DNA from: Flavobacteriales bacterium UBA4422
GTDB lineage: Bacteria > Bacteroidota > Bacteroidia > Flavobacteriales_G > Salibacteraceae
Length of the DNA: 64,000 nt
Assembly: GCA_002389645.1 (NCBI GenBank)
Contig: DGQE01000015.1
Span: 124,001 to 188,000, forward strand
Direction: 5' to 3'
The stretch's first letter is position 1; each line of letters begins with the position of its first letter. The notes under the pieces were generated by a model that did no database searches, was not told where the DNA came from, and saw nothing but the letters and a program-made list of their open reading frames with translations. Positions 7,646 through 17,302 of this stretch are shown in pieces. Both the position numbers and the translations under genes were made by a program.

Positions 7646-8646
7646 ATAGACTCCTTTTACCCTTGTCGCTGCTCATAACTGTACTTTGGAGTTGCGAAAA
7701 TGATGCTGAAAGAAAACTTGACACAAGGAAAAAACCTGCAGTAAGTAAACCGTCAATAACTATTATTGAAACACCATCTTTCAATCAAGATTCGGCATTT
7801 GCTTTTGTGCAAAAGCAAGTAGATTTTGGCCCGCGTGTCCCTAATACGGAGGCACAATTAGCATGTGCCAAATGGATGGAAGCTAAAATGAAAAGCTTCG
7901 GAATGGAAACTTCCTCGCAACAAGCTGAAGTAATTGCATACAATGATCAGCCGTTGAGAATGATCAATGTGATGGGCCGCTATCGCCCTGAATTGAATGA
8001 CCGCATCTTGCTTTGTGCGCATTGGGACACAAGACCTTATGCAGATCGGGATACACGTGATTTAAACAAACCTATTGATGGGGCCAATGATGGTGCAAGT
8101 GGTGTTGGAGTGTTGCTTGAATTAGCAAGGGTCATTAGCCAAGACAGTATTGGTCCAAACATCGGATTCGATATTGTTTTCTTTGACACAGAAGACTATG
8201 GAAAGCCTGAGTCTTCTATGGTTGGAACGTCAAGTGACTCTTGGTGCTTAGGTTCTCAATATTGGGCGAAGAATATTCCTTTTGCCAACTACAAACCAAA
8301 ATATGGTATTCTGCTAGATATGGTTGGGGCGAGCAACGCTATATTTCCGAAAGAAGCAGCATCGATGCACTATGCTCCAGATGTCGTGAATAATGTTTGG
8401 TCTATCGCTCAAGCCATGGGGCACAAAGATTATTTTCCCAATATTAACGGGAACCCAATCACAGATGATCATATTTACTTGAACACTTTGGCCGGTATTC
8501 CTTCGATTGATATTATTCATTACGAAATGGGCCGAGCTGATTTTGGGTCGTTTCATCACACCCATGATGATAATATGAATGTAATTGATGCGAATACGCT
8601 CAAAGTAGTTGGTGATGTACTGATGCAAGTCATTTACAAAGAATGA
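7630..8646 (+). CDS. M28-family lipoprotein, glutaminyl-peptide cyclotransferase-like
   Basis: An N-terminal lipobox (LLITVLWSC) predicts a lipid-anchored envelope protein. The rest is an M28 zinc-hydrolase fold: CAHWDTRPYAD supplies the first metal His/Asp, DGANDGASGVGVLLELAR the bridging Asp, FFDTEDYG the acidic pair, and SFHHTHDDN the late His. This combination, especially HWDTRPYAD and the FFDTEDYG loop, resembles glutaminyl cyclases that make N-terminal pyroglutamate more than the aminopeptidases. In Bacteroidota this modification is common on exported proteins. It overlaps cysS by 16 bases and the next gene by 4, so it belongs to the same transcript. Confidence 0.87.
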   Translation: MGAKIDRLLLPLSLLITVLWSCENDAERKLDTRKKPAVSKPSITIIETPSFNQDSAFAFVQKQVDFGPRVPNTEAQLACAKWMEAKMKSFGMETSSQQAEVIAYNDQPLRMINVMGRYRPELNDRILLCAHWDTRPYADRDTRDLNKPIDGANDGASGVGVLLELARVISQDSIGPNIGFDIVFFDTEDYGKPESSMVGTSSDSWCLGSQYWAKNIPFANYKPKYGILLDMVGASNAIFPKEAASMHYAPDVVNNVWSIAQAMGHKDYFPNINGNPITDDHIYLNTLAGIPSIDIIHYEMGRADFGSFHHTHDDNMNVIDANTLKVVGDVLMQVIYKE

Positions 8647-9260
8647 GATTAGTTTTTCTCTTAGTTTTATTCCTCTCAAATGGCATTTTAAGGTCACAAA
8701 ACGCTGATATCGACTGGTTGCAGGCAACCAATGTTCATCGCAATCAAAACCTTGACCCCACATTATCTGCAATCACCAATTCTGCTTCTGTGGTTAGCAT
8801 GATTTGTCCGGCTAGTGTTTTTGGTTTTGGATTTATTACCAAAGACAGTCTAATTAAAAGAAAAGGGTTTTACATTGTCGGAAGCATGGCCATTTCTGCA
8901 TCTACAACCTTGGCGATGAAATACAGCATCAATCGGGATCGTCCATTTAAAACATATAATTTCATTGATAAGCAAACCGATGGAGGAACTCCATCTTTTC
9001 CATCAGGACACACTTCCAATGCTTTTGCTACTGCAACTGCAATGACTTTTGCTTTTCCAAAATGGTACGTGGCAGCACCAGCATTTGCTTGGGCCAGTGC
9101 GGTAGGATACTCTAGAATGCATTTAGGCGTTCACTATCCAAGCGATGTAATTGTTGGAGCTGCCGTAGGAGCAGGTTCAGCTTGGTTAGGTCATTGGCTC
9201 AACCAGCGTCTTTTTCAAGGGAAAAGAATACACGAAAAACTTCCACAATTCTTCCATTGA
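8643..9260 (+). CDS. Membrane-associated PAP2-family phosphatase
   Basis: All three PAP2 signature motifs are visible: KYSINRDRP (KxxxxxxRP), PSFPSGHTS (PSGH) and SRMHLGVHYPSD (SRxxxxxHxxxD). They form the active site that removes phosphate from lipid phosphates such as undecaprenyl pyrophosphate or phosphatidic acid. A signal peptide or first membrane helix lies at the N-terminus, and hydrophobic stretches surround the motifs. Its ATG overlaps the preceding stop (ATGA), so it is translationally coupled to the M28 lipoprotein. The exact lipid substrate cannot be read from the sequence. Confidence 0.88.
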   Translation: MRLVFLLVLFLSNGILRSQNADIDWLQATNVHRNQNLDPTLSAITNSASVVSMICPASVFGFGFITKDSLIKRKGFYIVGSMAISASTTLAMKYSINRDRPFKTYNFIDKQTDGGTPSFPSGHTSNAFATATAMTFAFPKWYVAAPAFAWASAVGYSRMHLGVHYPSDVIVGAAVGAGSAWLGHWLNQRLFQGKRIHEKLPQFFH

Positions 9261-9314
9261 AATACCCCACTCATTCTTTTGATAGGGTTATATTTCGGCA
9301 AATTACTCGCGACA

Positions 9315-12116
9315 ATGGCTGACGAAAAAAAATTGTTTCTACTCGATGCTTTTGCCTTAATATATAGGGCATATTATTCTTTTATATCAAATCCAAGAAT
9401 CAGCAGTAAGGGATTTAATACTTCAGCCATGTTTGGCTTTACAAACACCTTATTTGATCTTATTAAGAAAGAAAAACCAACACATATCGCTGTAGTATTT
9501 GACCCCCCAAGCGGAGATCAGAAAAATTTTAGAGTAGAGCAATACGCAGAATACAAAGCCAATCGCGAGGCCATGCCTGAAGATATCGCCAGGTCAATTC
9601 CTTATATCAAAGCGATTGTTGAGGGATTTAATATTCCAGCGCTTGAAGTGGAAGGTTTTGAAGCAGATGATGTAATCGGAACTTTAGCTAAAAAAGCAGC
9701 TAGAAAAGGCTACACTGTTTACATGATGACCCCAGACAAAGACTACGGGCAATTGGTGGAGGAAAACATATTTATGTACAAGCCAGCACGTGGAGGTGGA
9801 GATGTGGAAATCATGGGAGTCAAAGAGATCTGCGAAAAATATGGCATAGTACGTCCAGATCAGGTGATCGACATTTTAGGGATGATGGGCGATGCAGTCG
9901 ACAACATACCAGGTATTCCCGGTGTTGGAGAAAAAACAGCCATCAAGTTTGTGCAGCAATTTGATTCTGTTGAAGGGTTGTATGAAAACCTAGACCAATT
10001 GAAGGGGAAAATGAAGGAGAAGGTTGAAGCAAATAAAGAACTCGCTTACATGTCCAAAGAACTCGCGACCATCATACTTGATGTGCCGATAGAGCTGAAC
10101 GAAAAGGACCTCACAAGAGATGAGCCAAATCAAGAAAAACTCATTGAGATTTTCACGGAGTTAGAGTTTAAAACAATGGCGAAGCGCATGTTGGGTGAAG
10201 AAATTACTATTGTTCAATCTTCAAAATCCAGCAGTCAATTGGACCTTTTCAACACACCAGAAAACGATGAATCCGAAGAAGAAGAAAATGCAATAGTAGA
10301 GGATTTGAATTCCATTGAAAGCGTAACCCACAATTACCAAGCTGTAACAGATAAAGCAGGAAGAAAGAAGCTCATAGCAAATCTACAGAAAAAGTCGAGT
10401 TTTTGTTTTGACACGGAGACAACGGGAATTGATGCGCTCACAGCAGAATTAGTTGGTATTTCATTTAGTTGGGAAAAAGGAACTGCCTTTTACGTCCCAG
10501 TTCCTGAGGACCAAGAAGAAGCTAAAGCAGTCGTTGGAGAGTTTAAAGAAGTCTTCGAAAACAATGCCGAGAAAGTTGGTCAAAACCTTAAGTATGACAT
10601 TGAGGTGCTTCATCGGTATGGAGTTCAAGTCAAAGGGTTTCTGTATGACACCATGATTGCGCATTATTTATTGCATCCAGACATGCGTCACAACATGGAT
10701 GAAATGTCTGAATACTACCTTAAATACAAACCAGTTTCCATAGAGTCACTCATCGGAAAAAAGGGAAAAGGACAAGGAAGTATGCGGGATGTTGCTTTAG
10801 ATGATATTAAAGAATATGCCTCAGAAGACGCAGACATCACTTGGCAATTAAAACAAGCTTTAGATGCTGAACTCGACAAAGATCATTTGATAAAACTATT
10901 CACTGAAATAGAATCCCCTCTGATTCCTGTGCTCACTCAAATGGAAATTGAAGGTATCAATTTAGATGTTGAGGCTCTAAGAACCTTCTCTAAGGAATTG
11001 GGTGCCGACATAGATCAACTTCAAAAGAAAATATTGGAATTAGCAGGAATCGATTTCAATATCGACTCACCAAAGCAATTAGGTGAAATGCTGTTTGATC
11101 ATTTAAAAATTGATGAAAAAGCTAAAAAGACAAAGAGCGGACAATACGTAACCCGAGAAGATACGCTCCAAAAATTATCGAGCAAGCATGAAATAATTCC
11201 TTTAATATTAGATTACAGAAGTGTAAAGAAACTGAAGAGCACCTACGTTGATAGCTTGCCAGAATTGGTGAACCCTGCTACGAATCGAATACACACAAAC
11301 TATATGCAAACAGTTGCGGCTACAGGAAGACTTTCCTCCAACAACCCTAACCTGCAGAACATCCCAATTCGAACAGAGCGCGGAAGAATGATTCGCAAAG
11401 CGTTCATTCCTCGAGATAAAAACCATCTGATACTTGCTGCTGACTACTCTCAAGTAGAATTAAGAATCATAGCAGCACTAAGTGGTGACCAAGGAATGAT
11501 TGAAGCCTTTAAAAATGGATTGGATATTCACGCGGCAACAGCATCAAAAGTCTTCAATGTTGCTTTAGAAGAAGTCACGAGAGACCAAAGAAGCAAGGCA
11601 AAAGCAGTGAATTTCGGAATTGCATACGGCCAAGGAGCATTTGGATTAGCAGAAAACTTAAATATATCTAGAAAAGAGGCGAAAGAAATAATCGACAACT
11701 ATTTCAAGGAATTCCCTGGAATTCAGGAATACAAGCACATTGCCATTGAAAATGCCAGAGAAAAGGGATATGCAGAAACCCTCTTAAACAGAAGGCGTTA
11801 TTTGCCTGACATCAATTCAAGAAACGGAACGGTTAAGGCTGCAGCCGAGCGAAATGCCATTAATGCTCCCATCCAAGGATCAGCAGCAGATATTATAAAA
11901 TTGGCCATGATCAACATTCACCGTTTATTTATCAAAGAAGGATTTAAGTCGAAAATGCTGCTTCAAGTTCATGATGAATTGGTATTTGATGCTGATAAAA
12001 AAGAGCTAGAAACAATAATTCCTCTTATAAAAAAGGAGATGGAAAGCGCCTATATCATTGACGTCCCGCTAGTTGTTGACATCAATCATGGGAATAATTG
12101 GCTTGAAGCCCACTAA
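9315..12116 (+). CDS. polA: DNA polymerase I
   Basis: PolA fills gaps and removes RNA primers during replication and repair. The order of domains is complete: 5'-3' exonuclease (MFGFTNTL, GFEADDVIGTLA, GVGEKTA with a helix-hairpin-helix), an intact proofreading 3'-5' exonuclease (FDTETTGID near residue 366 and YASEDADITWQL), and the family A polymerase domain (ADYSQVELRI near residue 709, RSKAKAVNFGIAYG, and QVHDEL). The start is MADEKKLF at 9315; the TTG at 9279 is rejected because it adds a tail with no family match. At 933 residues it is normal. Bacteroidota often keep active proofreading, and the residues here suggest so. Confidence 0.97.
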   Translation: MADEKKLFLLDAFALIYRAYYSFISNPRISSKGFNTSAMFGFTNTLFDLIKKEKPTHIAVVFDPPSGDQKNFRVEQYAEYKANREAMPEDIARSIPYIKAIVEGFNIPALEVEGFEADDVIGTLAKKAARKGYTVYMMTPDKDYGQLVEENIFMYKPARGGGDVEIMGVKEICEKYGIVRPDQVIDILGMMGDAVDNIPGIPGVGEKTAIKFVQQFDSVEGLYENLDQLKGKMKEKVEANKELAYMSKELATIILDVPIELNEKDLTRDEPNQEKLIEIFTELEFKTMAKRMLGEEITIVQSSKSSSQLDLFNTPENDESEEEENAIVEDLNSIESVTHNYQAVTDKAGRKKLIANLQKKSSFCFDTETTGIDALTAELVGISFSWEKGTAFYVPVPEDQEEAKAVVGEFKEVFENNAEKVGQNLKYDIEVLHRYGVQVKGFLYDTMIAHYLLHPDMRHNMDEMSEYYLKYKPVSIESLIGKKGKGQGSMRDVALDDIKEYASEDADITWQLKQALDAELDKDHLIKLFTEIESPLIPVLTQMEIEGINLDVEALRTFSKELGADIDQLQKKILELAGIDFNIDSPKQLGEMLFDHLKIDEKAKKTKSGQYVTREDTLQKLSSKHEIIPLILDYRSVKKLKSTYVDSLPELVNPATNRIHTNYMQTVAATGRLSSNNPNLQNIPIRTERGRMIRKAFIPRDKNHLILAADYSQVELRIIAALSGDQGMIEAFKNGLDIHAATASKVFNVALEEVTRDQRSKAKAVNFGIAYGQGAFGLAENLNISRKEAKEIIDNYFKEFPGIQEYKHIAIENAREKGYAETLLNRRRYLPDINSRNGTVKAAAERNAINAPIQGSAADIIKLAMINIHRLFIKEGFKSKMLLQVHDELVFDADKKELETIIPLIKKEMESAYIIDVPLVVDINHGNNWLEAH

Positions 12117-12161
12117 AATCTGATGTTTTGTGATTTAAGTTTGTTAGAACCTAGGATAATT

Positions 12162-13070
12162 ATGAAAAAATCCATTATCGTTTATCTCTGCTTTTCCACA
12201 TTGCTGATATCAAGCTGTGGAGGTGAATCAGAGAACGCCAATAAAGAAGAAAAGCCTTCAAACATTATTGATACCAGTCTTATTAAAGAAGGTATGGGCG
12301 ATGAAATGTATGATCGAGCTAGAACAATGTTTTATTCTATGCCCTCGCCTATCGAGCTTCAGACGATGATCGAACAAGCTGGTGGATACTTTAGAGCTGA
12401 TCTTCTGCACAACCCTCAAACTTCTTCTCAATACCAAACTACCGACCAACAAGCGTTAGCACTTGGTGTATATGGAACTGACATGAGTTACGCCACGGTA
12501 TTCAACCAGCAACAAGAGTCATTGCTATTTTTAGCTGCCGCGCAACGTGTTTCCAAAAAAATGGGGATCCATGACCCGTTTAATGGAGACCTTATTGAAC
12601 GAGCAAATGCGAATATGGCCGATAAAGATTCAATGCTTCTTATCGTTTCAGAATTATATTGGGAGCTTAACAGCCAATTGCAAGAAGAAAATAGAAATCA
12701 ACTTGGCCTAATTGTATTAGCCGCTGGATGGCTAGAGGGTATATATCTCGGAACTCAGATTATGGATGCTGATAAGCCAGAACCAGAAATAGCAAAGGTT
12801 TTGATGGAACAACGATTTGTCGCTATGCAGTTGAACGAAATGTTTACTGACTATCATAATGAATCATTCATTAGAGAAACAGAGCAATTTTTCAGGCCTA
12901 TTCTTGATAAGTACCTCAGCCTTGAGATGAATGAGCAAGAAACGACTGTTACTGAAACGAAAGGCAAAACAGTTATTGGTGGCGCTACTACAGTGGTTTT
13001 TAGTCCTGAAGATCTCACTCAAATAAAAACCCTTGCAATGGAAGCAAGAGCTAAAATCATCATGATATGA
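12162..13070 (+). CDS. Predicted lipoprotein of unknown function
   Basis: The product starts MKKSIIVYLC and has a lipobox (LLISSCGG), so it is likely anchored to a membrane. The remaining 280 residues are mostly helical, with the pattern LGVYGTDMSYATVFNQQ and GWLEGIYLGTQIM, and no enzyme motif that I recognise. The start at 12162 places the signal peptide first; the ORF extends 13 codons upstream without signal-like sequence. The stop overlaps the next start (ATGA), so the two envelope genes are coupled. Homologues appear to be conserved hypothetical lipoproteins; function unknown. Confidence 0.75.
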   Translation: MKKSIIVYLCFSTLLISSCGGESENANKEEKPSNIIDTSLIKEGMGDEMYDRARTMFYSMPSPIELQTMIEQAGGYFRADLLHNPQTSSQYQTTDQQALALGVYGTDMSYATVFNQQQESLLFLAAAQRVSKKMGIHDPFNGDLIERANANMADKDSMLLIVSELYWELNSQLQEENRNQLGLIVLAAGWLEGIYLGTQIMDADKPEPEIAKVLMEQRFVAMQLNEMFTDYHNESFIRETEQFFRPILDKYLSLEMNEQETTVTETKGKTVIGGATTVVFSPEDLTQIKTLAMEARAKIIMI

Positions 13071-13510
13071 GACGCACAATTCAACTCACCCTTGCGCTTT
13101 TCATATTGCTGGCAGGTATATCTGAATCAGCATCTGCTCAATGCAAGAACTTCACTAAAAAGAAATGCTTATCAGAATTAAGTGAATATACAGGCAATGG
13201 CCAATACAATGGCGCTGTAATGTTTGAAGGTGAAGAAGCTACACTGGTTCAAACCTTCTATTCCGGTAAAGATTATAGATTATTTGTTTGTGCACATCCT
13301 GCAATTAGTGATAGTCTCTTTTTTGAAGTAAAAGACTACCGCAAAAAAATAATTTTCTCCAGTAAAGACAAAGGCAGTAATTCCTTCGATTTTTCAGTAG
13401 AGTCTACTCAACAACTCTACATTCGGGTTGCCGTTCCAGAGATGGGCACAGCGAACGAATTGAAAAAAAATGGCTGCGTTTCGATTCTAGTGGGGTTCAA
13501 AGACAATTAA
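13067..13510 (+). CDS. Small secreted protein of unknown function
   Basis: A 147-residue product has a clear signal peptide ending ESASAQ and then CKNFTKKKC. The mature part contains alternating hydrophobic strands (RLFVCAHPAISDSLFFEVKDY, then LYIRVAVPEM) and ends KKNGCVSILVGFKDN, which suggests a small beta-sandwich with conserved cysteines. It overlaps the upstream lipoprotein gene by four bases, so the two probably act together in the envelope. I do not recognise the family. Confidence 0.7.
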   Translation: MRRTIQLTLALFILLAGISESASAQCKNFTKKKCLSELSEYTGNGQYNGAVMFEGEEATLVQTFYSGKDYRLFVCAHPAISDSLFFEVKDYRKKIIFSSKDKGSNSFDFSVESTQQLYIRVAVPEMGTANELKKNGCVSILVGFKDN

Positions 13511-13559
13511 TAGCCCTTAAATCATTGAGGCTTAAGAAAAGCATGCTTAATATTGTGGC

Positions 13560-14444
13560 ATGACATTCTCAATGACGGGATATGGCAAAAGCAGTTGCCA
13601 GTATAAAGGTCGAGTATTGACCTTAGAAATCAGAACCTTGAACAGCAAGCAAGGAGATTTAAACCTTCGTATTCCGGCTATTTATCGAGAGAAAGAGCTT
13701 GAAATGCGTGAGGTTATTTCATCCCATCTAGACAGAGGCAAAATTGATCTGAGTATTCAACGTGATTTAGCCGATGGAGAAACGGCCACCGAATTAAATG
13801 AATCTTTGGTCGATGCTTTTTACAAGCGCTTGAAAAAGTTAGAAGCTAACATGGATGAAGAATCATCCAAAAACTCAGTCGACTACTTATCACTCATCAT
13901 GAAAATGCCAGATGTGCTTAAGCCTGCAGCGATAGAATTAGAAACCGGTGAGTTTGCGGCATTAAAAATCGCTTTGATTGAGTGTTTAGTCAGCGTCAAT
14001 GAGTTCAGAAAACAAGAGGGTGCCAAACTTGAAAGTGTTTTAGCTAATGGTGCTAAAAACATCAAAGAAGGGCTTGAGAGAATCATTCCATTCGAAGAGG
14101 ATCGAATCAACCGCATTAAAAAACGCATTTACAACAACCTTGGAGATGATGCTGAAAATGCATCATTTGATAAAGATCGCTTTGAACAAGAATTGATCTA
14201 TTACCTTGAAAAGTTAGATATCACGGAAGAAAAAGTGAGACTAGAAGCCCATTGCGACTATTTCTTGAAGACATTAGAGGAAGAGTCTATAAAGGGGAAA
14301 AAGCTATCATTCATCGCTCAAGAAATGGGCAGAGAAATCAACACTCTTGGGAGTAAGGCACAACATTCGGAAATGCAACGAATTGTGGTAGAGATGAAAG
14401 ATGAACTTGAGAAAATAAAAGAACAAGCACTGAACGTACTTTAA
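13560..14444 (+). CDS. YicC family endoribonuclease
   Basis: The N-terminus MTFSMTGYGKSS and EIRTLNSKQGDLNLRIP are signatures of the YicC/YloC family, and the C-terminus GKKLSFIAQEMGREINTLGSKA is the DUF1732 domain with its acidic metal-binding residues. E. coli YicC has been characterised as an endoribonuclease; that activity is inferred here. The 294-residue length matches. It sits directly before gmk with a 4-base gap, an order found in many bacteria. Confidence 0.9.
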   Translation: MTFSMTGYGKSSCQYKGRVLTLEIRTLNSKQGDLNLRIPAIYREKELEMREVISSHLDRGKIDLSIQRDLADGETATELNESLVDAFYKRLKKLEANMDEESSKNSVDYLSLIMKMPDVLKPAAIELETGEFAALKIALIECLVSVNEFRKQEGAKLESVLANGAKNIKEGLERIIPFEEDRINRIKKRIYNNLGDDAENASFDKDRFEQELIYYLEKLDITEEKVRLEAHCDYFLKTLEEESIKGKKLSFIAQEMGREINTLGSKAQHSEMQRIVVEMKDELEKIKEQALNVL

Positions 14445-14448
14445 AAGC

Positions 14449-15030
14449 ATGACAAGGTTGAATGCAAAAGGTAAGGCAGTGATATTTTCAGCACCATCTG
14501 GTTCTGGAAAATCAACAATTGTGCATGCGTTATTGGAAAAAGGGCTCCCACTAGAGTTTTCAATATCGGCCACAAGCAGAGAACCACGCGGGCAAGAAGT
14601 CAGCGGATCTCATTACTATTTTCTAGGTATTGAAGGTTTCAAGAAGTGCATTAAGAACAACGAATTGCTGGAATGGGAGGAAGTCTATTCCAACCAGTTT
14701 TATGGAACCCTGAAAAGCGAAACTGAGCGTATATGGTCTAACAACAAAGCTGTAATTTTTGATGTTGATGTTTATGGTGGGCTAAACCTTAAAAAGCATT
14801 TTGGTGACAAAGCTCTGACAGTATTCGTAATGCCTCCTTCCATTGAAGAGTTGGAGAAAAGGCTTAAAGGTCGAAACACTGAAAATCATGAAAAGATTAA
14901 AATGAGATTGGCGAAAGCGAAAGAAGAACTGGCACAAAAAGACCCTTTTGATGTTATCATACTCAATGATGACTTAGGTAAGGCTATTGAAAACGCATAC
15001 AACGCTGTAAAAGAATTTCTAGATAGATGA
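14449..15030 (+). CDS. gmk: Guanylate kinase
   Basis: Gmk phosphorylates GMP to GDP with ATP. The P-loop SAPSGSGKST lies near the N-terminus, followed by the GMP-binding segments SISATSREPRGQEVSG and HYYFLGIEGF, and the EWEEVYSNQFYGT segment; RLKGRNTE forms the lid. At 193 residues it has the family length. It overlaps nadD by 4 bases (ATGA), in the transcript yicC-gmk-nadD-thiL. Confidence 0.96.
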   Translation: MTRLNAKGKAVIFSAPSGSGKSTIVHALLEKGLPLEFSISATSREPRGQEVSGSHYYFLGIEGFKKCIKNNELLEWEEVYSNQFYGTLKSETERIWSNNKAVIFDVDVYGGLNLKKHFGDKALTVFVMPPSIEELEKRLKGRNTENHEKIKMRLAKAKEELAQKDPFDVIILNDDLGKAIENAYNAVKEFLDR

Positions 15031-15635
15031 GTAAGACTGTAGGGTTGTATTTCGGAACTTTTAATCCAATTCATGTAGGGCATTTGGTCATCGCGAACCA
15101 TATGGTTCAGCACGCGAATCTCGATGAACTATGGTTTGTTGTTTCTCCGCAAAACCCGTTGAAACCTAAAGCATCTCTATTAGCAGATTATCATAGACTC
15201 GCATTGGTTCGGATAGCCGTTGACAATAATCTCAAGCTTAAAGCGAGTAATGTTGAATTTGACTTGGCTCAACCTTCATATACAGTACATACGCTTGTTG
15301 CGCTGAGTGAGAAACATCCAGATTACAACTTCACCATCATTATGGGGGAAGACAATCTGAACACCCTACCTAAGTGGAAAAACTACGAACAAATTTTAGC
15401 CAATCATTCTGTTTTGGTTTATCCAAGAGTTGAAAGTGATGAAAATCTAAGTGTAAATAATGAAGGCCGAAGCGATCTCTTAGATCATCCAAAAGTCACT
15501 ATGATTGATGCCCCACTCATGAAAATCTCTGCAAGTTTTATTAGAAAGTCAATCAAAAATGGCTTGGACGTGAGGTATTTGTTGACCGAGCCTGTGCTGA
15601 AATATGTGGATGAAATGAATTTTTATAAAAAGTAG
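15027..15635 (+). CDS. nadD: Nicotinate-nucleotide adenylyltransferase
   Basis: NadD joins nicotinate mononucleotide and ATP to make deamido-NAD in NAD synthesis. The nucleotidyltransferase motif GTFNPIHVGH sits at the N-terminus and ISASFIRKSI (ISxTxIR-like) at the C-terminus, with IMGEDNLNTLPKWKNY in between as the substrate loop. Length 202 residues is normal. The start codon overlaps the gmk stop, and thiL begins 3 bases after its end, so this is a tight cofactor/nucleotide operon. Confidence 0.95.
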   Translation: MSKTVGLYFGTFNPIHVGHLVIANHMVQHANLDELWFVVSPQNPLKPKASLLADYHRLALVRIAVDNNLKLKASNVEFDLAQPSYTVHTLVALSEKHPDYNFTIIMGEDNLNTLPKWKNYEQILANHSVLVYPRVESDENLSVNNEGRSDLLDHPKVTMIDAPLMKISASFIRKSIKNGLDVRYLLTEPVLKYVDEMNFYKK

Positions 15636-15638
15636 AAG

Positions 15639-16664
15639 ATGAGCGAAAGAACTGAACTAGAAGAACTTGGAGAATTTGGACTGATTGATCATCTCACAAA
15701 GAACATTGAGCATTACCAGCCGTCAACAATCAAAGGAGTTGGCGATGACACTGCCGTTATTGACCGAGGAGATCATTATGAATTGGTTACAACGGATATG
15801 CTCATTGAAGGTGTGCATTTTGATATGTCATACACCCCGCTGAAGCATTTAGGATATAAAGCAATTGCTGTAAACGTCAGCGACATTTGCGCAATGAATG
15901 GCAAGGCAACACAGGTAACTGTTGGTATCGCTGTTTCAAATCGTTTTCCGGTTGAGGCTTTAGAGGAATTATATGAAGGTATGCTCATAGCTTGCAAAGC
16001 TTACGAAGTTGATTTAGTTGGCGGTGACACATCCTCAAGCTTATCAGGGTTATTAATCAGCGTTAATGCTATTGGCCGAGTCGATAAGAACAAAATTGCT
16101 TATCGTTCGGGCGCAAAAGAAAACGATTTAATTTGTGTTTCAGGTGATTTAGGTGCGGCTTACATCGGACTGCAAATTCTAGAAAGAGAGAAATCCGTTT
16201 GGAAGGAAAACCCAGAAATCCAACCAGATCTTGAAGGTCATGATTATGTGTTAGAAAGATTTCTCAAGCCTGAGCCAAGAGCCGACATTAATGAGCTTTT
16301 CGCCAAAGAAAATATCATTCCTACTTCCATGATTGATATTTCTGATGGGCTAGCTTCTGAAATTCTCCATTTATGCAAAAGCAGTAAGGTTGGGGCAAAA
16401 ATTTACGAAGAGAAAATCCCTGTTGACGCAACTGTGGCGAGTCAGTGCGGAGACTTCAACCTTGAACCTTCTGTTTGCGCGCTAAATGGTGGTGAAGACT
16501 ACGAACTGCTCTTCACGATCAAGCAATCAGACTTTGAAAAAATAAATCAGCTCACTGAAATAAAAACAATAGGTCACATAACTGATGCTTCAGAAGGTGT
16601 ATGCCTAGTTTATCCAAAAGGAGAAGAGATATTCATCAAAGCACAGGGCTGGAAAGCTTTTTAG
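15639..16664 (+). CDS. thiL: Thiamine-monophosphate kinase
   Basis: ThiL makes thiamine diphosphate from thiamine monophosphate, the last step of vitamin B1 synthesis. GVGDDTAVID holds the metal-binding Asp pair, TTDMLIEGVHFD and VNVSDICAMNG are the next nucleotide-binding blocks, VGGDTSSS and SGDLGAAYIG follow, and DISDGLASEI and NGGEDYELLF complete the AIR-synthase-like active site. At 341 residues it is full length and last in its operon. No TPP riboswitch was seen upstream of the unit. Confidence 0.96.
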   Translation: MSERTELEELGEFGLIDHLTKNIEHYQPSTIKGVGDDTAVIDRGDHYELVTTDMLIEGVHFDMSYTPLKHLGYKAIAVNVSDICAMNGKATQVTVGIAVSNRFPVEALEELYEGMLIACKAYEVDLVGGDTSSSLSGLLISVNAIGRVDKNKIAYRSGAKENDLICVSGDLGAAYIGLQILEREKSVWKENPEIQPDLEGHDYVLERFLKPEPRADINELFAKENIIPTSMIDISDGLASEILHLCKSSKVGAKIYEEKIPVDATVASQCGDFNLEPSVCALNGGEDYELLFTIKQSDFEKINQLTEIKTIGHITDASEGVCLVYPKGEEIFIKAQGWKAF

Positions 16665-16678
16665 ATATTTAAATTGAG

Positions 16679-16963
16679 TTAACAATCATAAAGCAAATCG
16701 ATTGCAAGTGTCACTAGCGTTGCTCTAACGATATATTTCATTGGCATCACTGCCAGCATAGTTGAAAGACTAAGCATAGTGCAAACTGCAATCACAGCGA
16801 TTTGCCAAATGTGCGCTTGAACAAACATACCTACTGTAATTCCGCCAACAATTCCGATGAGTAAAAACCCAACTGAAATAATTGAAAATCGATCGAATTC
16901 AGCGTTCTCTTCAAAGCGAGTAAGCCAATTTCCATGAGATGAAGTGTATTTTGAATTTTCCAT
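16679..16963 (-). CDS. Small membrane protein of unknown function
   Basis: This 94-residue product has a charged N-terminal 25 residues and then two to three hydrophobic stretches (FSIISVGFLLIGIVGGITVGMF; IWQIAVIAVCTMLSLSTMLAV; IVRATLVTLAIDLL). It is convergent with thiL, with 14 bases between the stops. A second, shorter membrane ORF lies upstream on the same strand. No family is recognised; composition and a clean start favour a real gene. Confidence 0.6.
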   Translation of the reverse strand: MENSKYTSSHGNWLTRFEENAEFDRFSIISVGFLLIGIVGGITVGMFVQAHIWQIAVIAVCTMLSLSTMLAVMPMKYIVRATLVTLAIDLLYDC

Positions 16964-17061
16964 TAGTAGTGTTTTAGATTAAGTCAAAAGTGTGAATACA
17001 ATTGGGGTTGAGAAATGACCGTGTTCATTATAACGTCTGATAAATATCATTTTCAAATAAA

Positions 17062-17092
17062 AGTAAAGACCAGTCATACTGGCCTTTATTAT
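17062..17092 (-). terminator. Hairpin terminator downstream of the 42-residue membrane ORF
   Basis: TAAAGACCAGT (17064-17074) pairs with ACTGGCCTTTA (17078-17088) around loop CAT with a single mismatch. T-rich sequence follows on the minus strand, suiting the small ORF at 17167-17295. Confidence 0.55.
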
Positions 17093-17166
17093 CTAATCAA
17101 AGTGCTAATGCTCTCTGAGGAATTTGAGACTCATTAGTCGCTTTTTTGCGGACGTATTTGAATGAA

Positions 17167-17295
17167 CTAAAAACCAAATGCCAATGCCATTAATCCAAAC
17201 AATAACACCATAGTAACTAAAGCAAATAAGCTCAAGGTTGTCACGGAAAGGATTGTGAAGATTCGATAGTCAGGTTGCATTTGTTCTTTATTCAT
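17167..17295 (-). CDS. Predicted 42-residue single-pass membrane peptide
   Basis: Read on the minus strand this is an ATG-started frame MNKEQMQPDYRIF followed by about 28 hydrophobic residues (TILSVTTLSLFALVTMVL, LFGLMALAFGF) and a stop. A hydrophilic head with one strong membrane helix is typical of real small membrane proteins rather than random sequence. It has a terminator-like hairpin 75 bases downstream and a near-perfect palindrome (AGGTGTT-T-AACACCT, 17303-17317) just before the start. The rest of the 16964-17396 gap holds nothing I can call. Confidence 0.45.
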   Translation of the reverse strand: MNKEQMQPDYRIFTILSVTTLSLFALVTMVLLFGLMALAFGF

Positions 17296-17302
17296 AACCC
17301 AA

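Noticed and set aside
13500..13560. TPP riboswitch upstream of the yicC-gmk-nadD-thiL unit
   Set aside because: No THI-box core (CUGAGA) or matching pairing was seen in the leader.
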